Shown one piece after another: positions 41,762 to 50,768 of a DNA stretch of 64,000 nucleotides. The position numbers and the translations under genes are program-made. The number at the start of each line of letters is the position of its first letter. The stretch's first letter is position 1. The notes beneath the pieces were generated by a model, which made no database searches, was not told the DNA's origin, and was given only the letters and a program-made list of their open reading frames with translations. Source of the stretch: an uncultured Butyricicoccus sp. (GTDB lineage Bacteria; Bacillota; Clostridia; Oscillospirales; Butyricicoccaceae); contig URFQ01000003.1 of NCBI GenBank assembly GCA_900547195.1, positions 7,201 to 71,200 on the forward strand. The letters run 5' to 3'.

Positions 41762-42706
41762 CTAATCACTAAACAGCACATCGTAATATGTGCCTTTCAT
41801 CTTCTCTTTTTCGCCATTGAATTTATATGTCAGTTTATGGAACTGCGTCTGCCCCTTTATGGCGTACCAGCAAGCTTCATCATACTGCTCAAAAAGGCGG
41901 AGCAGAAGAACGTGTGGGGTAGCATTGTCTCTCGGAATAATTGCCATCGCCTCATCTTGAAAACGATCCAGGACAATGACAATAAAATCATGTAGCAAAA
42001 AATAATCCCACATACTGTTGTTTTCTTTCCAGTATGCATAGCACAGTTCCTGCACAGCCAAAAGAACCCGGTTATTGGTTTTTGCTCCAATCAGCCACGA
42101 GGAAATATAATTTGCGTGTCCATCCCGTCCTGGCTTAAGACACTGGAACATAAAGAGATCCGACTGAAAGAAATACTCCGGAATATTGCCGTCGCTACAA
42201 AAAACCGTAGCATCCAGCCACAAACCGCCATAGCGGATAAGCAGTTCCAGTCTCATCAAATCTGTCATATGCGTATGCGTGATGATACCGGCTTTCCACT
42301 TTTCAATGATATAATCCGGAAACTCCAAGTAATCAAACATATTCTCGGATGTAAGCAGAATAACCTCCTTATCCGGCATATTCTCTACCACAGACCGATA
42401 GCACTTCTGAACCAATGCAGGTGCCTGTTCAATTCCTTGGAACCAGCAAATCCATACCTTGTTGGAAATCTCGTGGGTTAGGTCGTTTTTCCAGTCCTTC
42501 TCAAATCCATCCAAAATATGGTTGTATTTTTTGTACAGTTTCTGTTTTGTCTTCAACTGTGTCGATAGTCTAAGAATTTCTAATGCCGTTCTGCTTTTGC
42601 CAAGCAGAATAAATTCTCCAACTGCGGTAAAAAATGCACCGCCCTGCCAATACTGCTTCAGTAGCTTCATACCGCCCTGTTTTTCAAATATCTTCTTCAG
42701 TCCCAT
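41762..42706 (-). CDS. Capsular polysaccharide glycosyltransferase (Caps_synth/GT32-like)
   Basis: A 314-residue protein. VWICWFQGIEQAPALVQKCY and HMTDLMRLELLIRYGGLWLD, with the DxD-type region GLWLDATVF, are the hallmark of capsular synthesis proteins related to GT32 mannosyl-/galactosyltransferases. AAGGAGAG precedes the ATG. It adds one sugar to the repeat unit; donor and acceptor are unknown. Confidence 0.9.
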   Translation of the reverse strand: MGLKKIFEKQGGMKLLKQYWQGGAFFTAVGEFILLGKSRTALEILRLSTQLKTKQKLYKKYNHILDGFEKDWKNDLTHEISNKVWICWFQGIEQAPALVQKCYRSVVENMPDKEVILLTSENMFDYLEFPDYIIEKWKAGIITHTHMTDLMRLELLIRYGGLWLDATVFCSDGNIPEYFFQSDLFMFQCLKPGRDGHANYISSWLIGAKTNNRVLLAVQELCYAYWKENNSMWDYFLLHDFIVIVLDRFQDEAMAIIPRDNATPHVLLLRLFEQYDEACWYAIKGQTQFHKLTYKFNGEKEKMKGTYYDVLFSD

Positions 42707-42728
42707 GGTGCATTCTCTCCTTGCTTCC

Positions 42729-43466
42729 TTAAAACTTTTCAGAAATCGGATGTGCGAGGAATGCGTTCAGATCTTCAGGTACTCCCAGTCCGTACATGCC
42801 ATTTCCAACACTGCCGATGTTCTTGAAGGCAATCTTTTTTCCATCATCAATCAGCATGTTATATACAGGTGCTATATAGAATTCGCCCTTAACACGCAGA
42901 TCCATATTAATCATCTTATGGGCGTACTTCACATAGTCACTGCCTTTGGTGAAGTTGTAGATTCCAACCGTTGCCTCATTTGAAATGACTTCCTTTTCGC
43001 GGACCATTGTGACATACTTATTGTGGTCAAACGCAATAAAAGACCATTTGTCATCATCGGCGTACATCGTCATAATTAGGCCGTCGGCTTCCTGCTGCGC
43101 TTCCATATACTCATCGATGTCAAAATCGACATACTGGTCAGAATTTGCAATCATCAGTTCATCATCATTATTGATGTACTCTTCTGCCAGTAGAACAGTG
43201 CATGCCGCCCCCTCTGTCACATGGTTGACAGGAACCACAACGCAGCCCGGAGCAATTTTTTCCAGATACTGTGGCAGATTGAATTTGTCGATATGCTCCT
43301 GCAGGCACAGGAAAATAAATCGGTGGTCACCTTTTGGGGTGAGGTTTTTGACAACCCACTCAATCATATAATGTCCCTTCACATCAATCAAAGGTTTTGG
43401 CATTTTATATCCAACATTGGCAAAGCGGCTTCCGCGGCCTGCCATAGGGATTACAATATTAACCAT
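42729..43466 (-). CDS. Sugar-phosphate nucleotidyltransferase family protein
   Basis: A 245-residue single-domain NTP-transferase: IPMAGRGSRFANVGYKMPKP is the nucleotide-binding GxGxR...KP signature, followed by LIANSDQYVDFD (metal-binding Asp) and FYIAPVYNMLI. It overlaps the end of the next upstream gene (43459-44199) by 8 bp, a paralogue about equal in length. It probably makes an activated sugar or sugar-like group for the capsule. Substrate unknown. Confidence 0.85.
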   Translation of the reverse strand: MVNIVIPMAGRGSRFANVGYKMPKPLIDVKGHYMIEWVVKNLTPKGDHRFIFLCLQEHIDKFNLPQYLEKIAPGCVVVPVNHVTEGAACTVLLAEEYINNDDELMIANSDQYVDFDIDEYMEAQQEADGLIMTMYADDDKWSFIAFDHNKYVTMVREKEVISNEATVGIYNFTKGSDYVKYAHKMINMDLRVKGEFYIAPVYNMLIDDGKKIAFKNIGSVGNGMYGLGVPEDLNAFLAHPISEKF

Positions 43467-44199
43467 TATTTTTTCCTTTCTGCTCTTTCAGGTACTGCTT
43501 ATATGCCTCGATGCCGCCATCAGTCTTCAAAAGGAAATAATCCTCTCGGTCGATGGGGTACACGCCAATCTTTTTCTGCTTGAGAATCATTTCGTTGTAC
43601 ACGGGGCACAGATAGAAGCGGCCGTTTACAGAGGCGTCCTTTGCCAGCATGGAGATGGCGCTTTCTATGAAATCGGAACCCTTTTTAAAGTAATAGAAAC
43701 CCGCAGTGGCATTCTTACTGATAGGACGCTTTTCTGCTGCTTCAATTACCAGACCATTTTCGTCCAGCCTCACAAAGGAGAACTTCGGATGAATATCCTC
43801 AAAGGTAACGATACCTCCGTCATAGTTCTTCTCGATAAATTCCTTTACCACGTCATTTGCATTGGCAAGAAACAGCTGGTTACTGCTAGAAATAACCAGA
43901 GGCTCGTCATCATCGATATTGTCAATGGCGAGCAGGCAGCTGCAGACAGAGCCCTTAGTGTCGCCCTCTGCAACAACGATTTTGACGTTTGGAATAAGTA
44001 GTTTTACAATCTGGTCAAAATGATATTTTTTAATGTCCTGCTTCCGCAGAACAACAATAAACTCAGCACCTTCGATGGTGTTAAGAAAGTCATAGCAATA
44101 TTGAAAAATTGTCTTTCTTTCAATCTCATAAAGGCCGAGCATGTAGTCCGTATTATTTTCTAATGTATCATTACCAACAATAGGAATAATAACTTTCAC
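43459..44199 (-). CDS. Degenerate nucleotidyltransferase paralogue
   Basis: GTG start at 44199 (GAGGTG upstream). The 246-residue product aligns with its neighbour from end to end (KNATAGFYYFKKGSDFIESA vs EATVGIYNFTKGSDYVKYAH; RFYLCPVYNEMI vs EFYIAPVYNMLI; VISSSNQLFLAN vs MIANSDQYVDF). But the N-terminal GxGxR...KP signature is replaced by VGNDTLENNTDYMLGLYEI, and the metal-binding Asp of the SDQ motif is Asn. It therefore probably lacks normal nucleotidyltransferase activity and may act as a partner or regulatory subunit. Confidence 0.8.
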   Translation of the reverse strand: MKVIIPIVGNDTLENNTDYMLGLYEIERKTIFQYCYDFLNTIEGAEFIVVLRKQDIKKYHFDQIVKLLIPNVKIVVAEGDTKGSVCSCLLAIDNIDDDEPLVISSSNQLFLANANDVVKEFIEKNYDGGIVTFEDIHPKFSFVRLDENGLVIEAAEKRPISKNATAGFYYFKKGSDFIESAISMLAKDASVNGRFYLCPVYNEMILKQKKIGVYPIDREDYFLLKTDGGIEAYKQYLKEQKGKNNG

Positions 44200-44200
44200 A

Positions 44201-44839
44201 TCAGTTCACCTCGTTGCTTTGAATCTTTTTGATAAAATTCTTAATATTATCGTAGTTTACATCATAAACTGTGGAAATTTCCAACACATATGCGCCCGCA
44301 CTTTTTGCGGCCTGAATACCGTTTTTATTATCCTCGCAGATCACACATTCACCCGGCTGTAAACCAAGTCTTTCCATTGCCTTAATATAGATTTCGGGGT
44401 CAGGCTTAGATTTTACAACATCCTGGTTGCTCAGGAAAAAATCCAGATACTGCAGAAGATCGCTCTGTTCCATCATCAACTGGATTGAGTTTCTGATAGA
44501 GTTGGAGGCACATGCCAAATGATATCCTTCTGCTTTTAATTTTGACAACGCATACTGGTGGGTAAAAATGGGATGACAATCCATATACACGCGTTCAATA
44601 GTGTACTTTTGTTTCAGCATATTGATGTAATTGTGCAAACGCATGGGTAAGCCGCGCTCCATAGAGAGCATCTCCAGTTTCTTCTTGGTGGGCAGGCCGT
44701 CATAGGTGATCAGATGGTCGTAGCGGTTGATTTCATAGCCAAACAAGGAAAGAGCCTTATTCAAAGCCTCATAGTGCCATTCCTTTGCATCAATCAGGAC
44801 GCCATCCATATCAAAAATTACAGCTTTAATCTTATTCAT
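44201..44839 (-). CDS. HAD family phosphatase (beta-phosphoglucomutase-like)
   Basis: Start at ATG 44839; an ATG 12 bases upstream (1 base after AAAGGA) is less likely. The 212-residue HAD protein has motif I VIFDMDGVLIDAKEWHYEAL, motif II LACASNSIRNSI, motif III KSKPDPEIY and motif IV VICEDNKNGIQAAKSAG. It resembles beta-phosphoglucomutases and sugar phosphatases. Its stop is followed at 1 bp by the GTG start of the degenerate nucleotidyltransferase, so HAD and the two nucleotidyltransferases form one translational unit, perhaps making one activated sugar. Confidence 0.9.
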   Translation of the reverse strand: MNKIKAVIFDMDGVLIDAKEWHYEALNKALSLFGYEINRYDHLITYDGLPTKKKLEMLSMERGLPMRLHNYINMLKQKYTIERVYMDCHPIFTHQYALSKLKAEGYHLACASNSIRNSIQLMMEQSDLLQYLDFFLSNQDVVKSKPDPEIYIKAMERLGLQPGECVICEDNKNGIQAAKSAGAYVLEISTVYDVNYDNIKNFIKKIQSNEVN

Positions 44840-44879
44840 TATTATGACCATTCCTTTCCGCTGCGCTTCAAGGCACAAA

Positions 44880-45175
44880 AGGGGACGAAATACAAAGGCC
44901 TTTGTCGCAGCTATCTCAAATTTGTTAGAATGTACTTGAGGAAGCAGGCATACTACAGAGCACGTGGAGGTGAGTGGGTACCGCTATCCGCTAAACCAAA
45001 TTATTATGTGTGCCGGGTGCTCTTTCAAGCACAAATGAATGGGGCATCGAACCCCCGTAAACTTATCTTTGGAGAGATAGACTATTTTAATCTTTCCGCG
45101 AGTGTCCTTTTCCAACTACCCATCGAACAGACGAACTACTTGTTCCCTCATATCTTTATACTGAGGGGATGTGTT
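44880..45175 (+). other. Non-coding left flank of the IS110 remnant
   Basis: No coding frame is convincing here. It precedes the transposase start in the position where IS110-group elements carry their non-coding end and bridge RNA. I cannot define its left end or a bridge-RNA fold from sequence alone. Confidence 0.35.
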
Positions 45176-45984
45176 ATGCTCAAAATCATTTATCCAATCT
45201 GCTGTGGGGTGGATGTCCACAAATCGTTTCTGGTCGCCGGTATCGCTTCCACCAATGAGTAGGGCGTTACCACTTACAAGAGCAAGCGGTTCTCCATCTT
45301 CACCGGCCCCTCCGGCGGTGTGCCTCTTGGCTTGGCGAAAACAACTGCAAAGATGTGTGCATGGAGTCCACCAGGAAGTATTGGATTCCCATCTACAACA
45401 TTCTGGAGGCCACCTGCAACATTGTTCTTGCTCACCCCAAGTATGTTAGGCTATCCGGGGAAAGAAAATGGACAAGAAGGATGCCAAGTGAATTACGGAC
45501 ATTTTCAAGCACGACCTGGTTTCTGGCAACTTTATCCCTCCACCGGATATCTGCCAGCTTCGGGACTTGGTACATTACCGCTGGAAACTCACCAACTTCA
45601 CTGCTTGGGAGAAAAACCGGCGCAGAATTGCCTCACCGTTTCCAACATCAAGCTGGATGACGTATTCTCGGATATCTTTGGCAAGGCGGCTTCCGCTATT
45701 ACCTCCCGGCTCTTGGGGTGCCTAACAGAGAAAATCTCAGATGTGTCCTCTTTCCACACCAAGGGGATGAAAGCTATAGATGAACAAGTCCTGGCCTCCG
45801 TGGATGGAGAGATGTGTGTGGAACAAGCTGAAAAGTTCCACATTATCCGTTCCCACATGGACAGCCTTGAGCTGTGCAAGCTCAATCTGGAATCTCTCAT
45901 TCTGACCGCTGTTAAGAAATATCTTCCTTAACTTGATCTTGTTATGACAGCTCCGGGTATCCAGTCCTTCTCCGCTATCACCAT
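45176..45984 (+). pseudogene. IS110-family transposase remnant
   Basis: The frame from ATG 45176 encodes YPICCGVDVHKSFLVAGIAS, the typical IS110 start with its first catalytic Asp, then meets TAG at 45260. The same frame goes on as GVTTYKSKRFSIFT, then shifts to WLGENNCKDVCMESTRKYW and IPIYNILEATCNIVLAHPKY, and shifts again through RQLRDLVHYRWKLTNF, NCLTVSNIKLDDVFSDIF, MKAIDEQVLASVDGEMCVEQ and TAPGIQSFSAIT before the C-terminal part stops at about 45984. At least one stop and two or three frameshifts make it inactive; the C-terminal Ser domain is missing. It lies between licD and the HAD gene, within the capsule cluster. Confidence 0.85.
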
Positions 45985-45986
45985 TT

Positions 45987-46823
45987 TTACTTTCGGTACG
46001 CTTTGTAATCATGCGTTGCCACGCGTTTTTCAACAGGAGGCATCTGCATGTAATTGCCGTATTTGTGTTTCAGTACCTCTTTGTAATACTTGGGTGCGCG
46101 GAACTTTTCGCCTTCAAATTCAACGAAAGTTGTTTCATCCACCCACTTTTTTTGCATAACATCGCGCTTATAATCGCTCTGCCAAGTAGTGGGGCCGACA
46201 TAATCACATTCCTCATACTTGTATGTATCTTTAAGCACTTCCAGACGTTTAAACCAAAAACGCACACCGGTTGCCTTTGCAATCAGGTAGAGAGGGAATT
46301 TAATGATCGTCTGCTTAATGCTCTTTTTAGAAGAATATTCCTTACGAGCAACAAAGAATCGCTCTCTCGAAGCCAGGAAACACATAGAAGAAAGAAACCG
46401 GAAATAGTTTCCCTTCTTCTGCACTTCCTCCCAGGAATGACCGGCACCGTCCAGTGGATAGATGTCCACAAAAATGCCCATGCCGCAATCCTTTTCGTTG
46501 TTGGCAACATACTTATAACGGGTATCGCAGAAACGGGCAATCATAAATGGGTAGCTGGTGTTATTCAAATTACAGAACAGCTTATAGGGCTTAAGTTCTT
46601 CCTCATGCTCCATTAAATATCGCAACAACTTATCATAATCAGCGCGCTTCATCATAATATCGAGATCATCATCCCACGGGATAAATCCTTTATGACGAGC
46701 TGCTCCCAATAAGGTTCCGTACATCAAAAAATAGTCAAAATGTTGTTTTTCACAAATCCCTGCAAGAACTCTTAATGCATTCAGTTCAACTGCCTGCATT
46801 TCTTTGTTCGTCATTTCCTGCAT
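45987..46823 (-). CDS. LicD family protein
   Basis: Start at ATG 46823 (GAGGAG upstream). The 278-residue protein has the LicD core YFLMYGTLLGAARHKGFIPW followed by DDDLDIMM, the acidic metal-binding block, and GIFVDIYPLDG. LicD proteins transfer phosphocholine or other phosphodiester-linked groups to glycans, so the capsule repeat may be phospho-decorated. There is no choline uptake or CTP:phosphocholine gene beside it. Its 3' end abuts the IS110 remnant. Confidence 0.92.
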   Translation of the reverse strand: MQEMTNKEMQAVELNALRVLAGICEKQHFDYFLMYGTLLGAARHKGFIPWDDDLDIMMKRADYDKLLRYLMEHEEELKPYKLFCNLNNTSYPFMIARFCDTRYKYVANNEKDCGMGIFVDIYPLDGAGHSWEEVQKKGNYFRFLSSMCFLASRERFFVARKEYSSKKSIKQTIIKFPLYLIAKATGVRFWFKRLEVLKDTYKYEECDYVGPTTWQSDYKRDVMQKKWVDETTFVEFEGEKFRAPKYYKEVLKHKYGNYMQMPPVEKRVATHDYKAYRK

Positions 46824-46920
46824 AATGTTGCTCCTCAAAATTCATAATTAAATCTAAACTAAACGGCAGATGTTTTTATTATTGTCGGAGTATACAACTC
46901 ACTTTAAACTATAACACACC

Positions 46921-48135
46921 TTAATTTAAAAACACCTCTTCATATCGATCTGCTATATACTGCCAGCTATAAGCCTGCGCAATTCTTCCTTTTGCCTTCA
47001 CACCGTAACTTTCGATATCGGCTTTACTCATTTCGTCAGCTTTTTCAATCAGTGCAGCCAGATTGCCGGATTCTTTTGTCCAGTAAACAGCGTTTTCTTC
47101 GGCAACTTCCCGATTAAAGCCAACATCCAGCAGCAAGTTTAGATTAGTACTGCCCAAAGCCTCTAGGAGACTGGGGTTGGTACCGCCTACTTCGTGACCG
47201 TGGAAATAGCCATACGCATTCTCACGAATCTTTTTCAGCATCTCTTGGTCATAAACGGTTCCTACGAACTTAATTCTGGGGTCACTTCTGAAGTGCAATT
47301 TGCTCTCGAGCTCTTTCAGGAACTTGTCGTTAACGTTAGTGATAATAGCGAAATTATGTTTCGACTTGCTCTTCATAAACTCGCGGATCATCGTTTCGTA
47401 ATTGTTTTCAGGAACAAAACGCCCAACGACCAGATAATACTCGTGTGCCGCCAAACCCTTGCTATCCAGCCAAGACAGGAACTTCTCATCATCATCTACC
47501 AGTTTGCTAATTTTAGTATCAGCGCCATATGCAATGAAGGTCGTATTTGGATTACTTCCATGGATACCCTTTCCGTCATAACATTCATGAATGTACTTTT
47601 CGATATTCACAGAGTCACAAATGGCCAAATCACAGTGTTTCACCATCATCTGCTCGGAGATCTTCCAATACTTCCGAATCGGTGCACTCCACTTAGCACG
47701 CATCCACTCATGTCCGTCCGGATTTAGATAAACCTTACCACCTAGCTTGTGAATTTTTCTGTGGAAGTAACCCGCAAACGGTCCAATTCGGCAGGCCAGA
47801 ATGTAAACGATGGCATTTTCAATGTGATGCTCTTTAATATACTTGCAACAGTAGTTCAGCGCAGCAACGTCGTAATAAATAGCAACAGCCGGGCCAATGT
47901 TCGGCACCGGAATCTTGAAGCAGTGCGCATTCTGAAACTCAAACTCCAAATCGTTGATGCGGGTGACATTTTCCAGCTTGGTTTCATCCATGCAGCCATC
48001 ACCATTTGCCTTGCACGCTACATGGTATTTAATGTTTTGATTATTCTGGTGATATTCTGTCAGCTTATACACAAAAGTCTCATAGCCGCCGTAGGCTCCG
48101 AGAGATTTTGAGCCGACAATAAATACATGCTGCAT
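46921..48135 (-). CDS. Glycosyltransferase, DUF1972/Cps2T-like rhamnosyltransferase
   Basis: A 404-residue GT4-like protein. The N-terminus (HVFIVGSKSLGAYGGYETFV) and VYLNPDGHEWMRAKWSAPIR are typical of the DUF1972 group that includes beta-1,4-rhamnosyltransferases such as Cps2T; the C-terminal GT-B half has VVGRFVPENNYETMI and HGHEVGGTNPSLLEALGS. It is encoded directly after the dTDP-rhamnose genes, which fits a rhamnose donor. GGGAGAA precedes the start. Confidence 0.9.
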   Translation of the reverse strand: MQHVFIVGSKSLGAYGGYETFVYKLTEYHQNNQNIKYHVACKANGDGCMDETKLENVTRINDLEFEFQNAHCFKIPVPNIGPAVAIYYDVAALNYCCKYIKEHHIENAIVYILACRIGPFAGYFHRKIHKLGGKVYLNPDGHEWMRAKWSAPIRKYWKISEQMMVKHCDLAICDSVNIEKYIHECYDGKGIHGSNPNTTFIAYGADTKISKLVDDDEKFLSWLDSKGLAAHEYYLVVGRFVPENNYETMIREFMKSKSKHNFAIITNVNDKFLKELESKLHFRSDPRIKFVGTVYDQEMLKKIRENAYGYFHGHEVGGTNPSLLEALGSTNLNLLLDVGFNREVAEENAVYWTKESGNLAALIEKADEMSKADIESYGVKAKGRIAQAYSWQYIADRYEEVFLN

Positions 48136-48150
48136 AGTTACATTCTCCCG

Positions 48151-48759
48151 TTAAAACTTAAAGATATCCTTCAGACCCAGCCACTTCTGATCTTTCTCGC
48201 TCAGATTCAGTGCAGTGCCGTCCTCCAGCGCATAACCTTCAGCACTTGCTGTACCTTTGTATTCACCAACCAGCAGCGGCCACTTAACGCCGATCTCTGG
48301 GTCATTCCAAGCCAATCCACCCTCGTCATTAGCATGATAGAAATCATCGCACTTGTAGCAGAACTCAGCAGTATCCGAGAGAACCAGGAAACCATGTGCA
48401 AAACCGCGCGGAATCAGAAACTGCTTCTTGTTTTCCTCCGTCAGCTCGATGCCGTACCATTTGCCGTAGGTTTCGCTACCGGAACGCAGATCAACAGCAA
48501 CATCAAATACGCTCCCCTTTATCACACGAACCAGCTTGGTCTGGGGGAAGTATTTCTGGAAATGCAGGCCACGCAACACCCCCTTAGTGCTCATAGACTG
48601 ATTATCCTGAACGAAATTGATATAAATTCCGTTCTCCTCCATGTCTCTCTGGCTGTAGGTCTCCATAAAATAGCCACGGCTGTCACCATGTACAGCGGGT
48701 TCAATCACACACAGGCCCTCAATGCCTGCAACATTCTTTTCAACTTTAATCTGTCCCAT
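48151..48759 (-). CDS. rfbC: dTDP-4-dehydrorhamnose 3,5-epimerase
   Basis: A 202-residue cupin-fold epimerase: VIEPAVHGDSRGYFMETYSQ, GVLRGLHFQKYFPQTKLVRV (with the catalytic His), VDLRSGSETYGKW, LIPRGFAHGFLVLS and NDPEIGVKWP are RmlC/RfbC blocks. Third step of dTDP-L-rhamnose synthesis. It follows rfbD by 15 bp. Confidence 0.97.
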   Translation of the reverse strand: MGQIKVEKNVAGIEGLCVIEPAVHGDSRGYFMETYSQRDMEENGIYINFVQDNQSMSTKGVLRGLHFQKYFPQTKLVRVIKGSVFDVAVDLRSGSETYGKWYGIELTEENKKQFLIPRGFAHGFLVLSDTAEFCYKCDDFYHANDEGGLAWNDPEIGVKWPLLVGEYKGTASAEGYALEDGTALNLSEKDQKWLGLKDIFKF

Positions 48760-48774
48760 TTTCTCTATCCTCTA

Positions 48775-49689
48775 TCAGAACTCAATCTCTTTCAGATAAC
48801 GGCTCAATGCATCCTGCCAAGTTGGCAGCGGCTCAAACCCAGCTTCCACCAGCTTGCTCTTTTCCAAGCGACTATTGAAGGGACGTGCTGCCTTGCTGAG
48901 ACCATACTCCTCCGTCGTGACCGGAACAACTGTGTTGGTATAACCGGCCTGCTTGAAAATTTCGCAGGTGAAGTCATACCAGCTGATATAGCCACCCTCA
49001 TTGGTTGCATGGTAATAGCCATACTTCTCGGTTTCCACCATATCCACCAGCAGTCTTGCCAGGTCAAAGGTGTAAGTAGGAGTTCCAATCTGGTCATTAA
49101 CAACCCGAAGGGTTTCAAACTTCTTGCCCACATTCAATATGGTCTTGATGAAATTCTTGCCATTGACACCAAATACCCAAGCGATACGGACAATAAAATA
49201 CTTATCCAGCGTATTGGAAACAGCCAGCTCACCTTCCAGCTTAGTCTGACCATAGACATTCAGCGGCTTGTAATTCTTGCAGTCGGGCTTCCAAGGTTCG
49301 GTGCCCTGGCCATCAAAGACATAGTCGGTGCTGATAAAAACTATTTTGCTGTCCAGCTTTTTGCAGACATTTGCAATATTCTGGGTGCCGCCTGCATTGA
49401 TGGCGCGCACCTTCTCCACCTTGTCGTCATCCTCTGCCATATCAACAGCGGTCCATGCAGCGCAGTGAACCACTACATCAGGATTCACTTCATTGATGAC
49501 CTTTTCGACCATTTCCTTATCGGTAATATCCAGCTGAACATAAGGCATGGTAGTAACAGCAGTGCCATCCTGTGCACCGCTATACTCAAGAGCGATATCG
49601 GTGCCGACCCCCTCATAGCCTCTCTTATGCAACTCATTCATCACGTCGTGTCCCAGCTGACCTGCGACACCAGTAACAAATACTTTCAA
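48775..49689 (-). CDS. rfbD: dTDP-4-dehydrorhamnose reductase
   Basis: TTG start at 49689 selected because GGAGGAG lies six bases upstream and the protein then begins with the Rossmann segment KVFVTGVAGQLGHDVM; the longer frame overlaps rfbB. The 304-residue enzyme has STDYVFDGQG, YGQTKLEGE (YxxxK), RIAWVFGVNGKNFIKT and DQIGTPTYTFDLARL, as in RmlD/RfbD. Final NAD(P)H-dependent step to dTDP-L-rhamnose. Confidence 0.96.
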   Translation of the reverse strand: MKVFVTGVAGQLGHDVMNELHKRGYEGVGTDIALEYSGAQDGTAVTTMPYVQLDITDKEMVEKVINEVNPDVVVHCAAWTAVDMAEDDDKVEKVRAINAGGTQNIANVCKKLDSKIVFISTDYVFDGQGTEPWKPDCKNYKPLNVYGQTKLEGELAVSNTLDKYFIVRIAWVFGVNGKNFIKTILNVGKKFETLRVVNDQIGTPTYTFDLARLLVDMVETEKYGYYHATNEGGYISWYDFTCEIFKQAGYTNTVVPVTTEEYGLSKAARPFNSRLEKSKLVEAGFEPLPTWQDALSRYLKEIEF

Positions 49690-49718
49690 ATTGTTCTCCT
49701 CCGTAGTATCGGTGCAAA

Positions 49719-50738
49719 TTAGCGGTTGCTGTACATCTTCTCGTAGTAGTTCTGGTACTCGCCGGAGATGATGGTTTCCCACCATTCCTTGTTATTCAGA
49801 TACCACTGAATGGTCTTCTGGATGCCGTCAGCAAACATAGTTTCCGGCAGCCAGCCCAGCTCGTTGTGAATCTTAGTAGGATCGATGGCATAACGCATAT
49901 CGTGACCCTTGCGGTCGCCCACATGGACAATTAGGCTTTCAGGCTTGCCCAGTGCCTTGCAGATGATTTTTACAATATCAATGTTCTTCATCTCATTGTG
50001 ACCACCGATGTTGTAGACCTCACCCACACGACCATTGTGTATAATTAGATCAATAGCTTTGCAGTGATCTTCAACGTACAACCAGTCACGTACATTCAGG
50101 CCTTCACCGTATACCGGCAGCGGCTTGTCGTTCAGCGCATTGGCAATCATCAGCGGGATTAACTTTTCTGGGAAGTGGTATGGGCCGTAGTTGTTGGAGC
50201 AACGGCTAATGGTTACGGGCAGGCCATAGGTGCGGTAATAGGCCATGACCAGTAAGTCAGCCGCAGCCTTGGAAGAGGAATACGGGCTGCTGGTGTGGAT
50301 CGGGGTCTCCTCGGTGAAGAACAGGTCGGGACGATCCAGAGGCAGGTCACCGTAGACCTCATCGGTGGAAACCTGATGATAGCGGGTAATGTCGTACTTG
50401 CGACAGGCATCCATCAAAGTAGCCGTGCCTATAATGTTGGTCTGTAGGAAGATACCTGGATCTACAATGGAACGATCCACATGGCTCTCTGCTGCGAAGT
50501 TGACTACGATATCCGGGTGTTCTTCCTCAAACAGCTTATAGACGGCCTCACGGTCGCAGATGTCTGCCTTCACAAAGCGAAAATTTGGATTGTCGATCAC
50601 AGGAGTCAATGTAGATAGATTGCCAGCGTAGGTCAGCTTGTCCAGACAGATAATGCGATAATCCGGGTACTTATTCAGTATATGGAAAACAAAGTTGGAG
50701 CCAATGAAACCGGCGCCACCAGTTACGATAATAGTCAT
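49719..50738 (-). CDS. rfbB: dTDP-glucose 4,6-dehydratase
   Basis: A 339-residue SDR-type dehydratase: TGGAGFIGSNFVFHIL (NAD binding), NFAAESHVDRSI, VSTDEVYGDLP (with the catalytic Asp/Glu), YSSSKAAADLLVMAYYRTYG (YxxxK pair) and SRCSNNYGPYHFPEKLIPL. Second step of dTDP-rhamnose synthesis. It lies 30 bp after rfbA and 29 bp before rfbD, in the order rfbA-rfbB-rfbD-rfbC. Confidence 0.97.
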   Translation of the reverse strand: MTIIVTGGAGFIGSNFVFHILNKYPDYRIICLDKLTYAGNLSTLTPVIDNPNFRFVKADICDREAVYKLFEEEHPDIVVNFAAESHVDRSIVDPGIFLQTNIIGTATLMDACRKYDITRYHQVSTDEVYGDLPLDRPDLFFTEETPIHTSSPYSSSKAAADLLVMAYYRTYGLPVTISRCSNNYGPYHFPEKLIPLMIANALNDKPLPVYGEGLNVRDWLYVEDHCKAIDLIIHNGRVGEVYNIGGHNEMKNIDIVKIICKALGKPESLIVHVGDRKGHDMRYAIDPTKIHNELGWLPETMFADGIQKTIQWYLNNKEWWETIISGEYQNYYEKMYSNR

Positions 50739-50768
50739 TTTTTCTTCTCATCCCTCTATAGCTTCTAG

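Noticed and set aside
48127..49722. 531-residue plus-strand open frame
   Set aside because: Antisense to rfbC and rfbD; no hydrophobic or catalytic pattern that fits a real protein.
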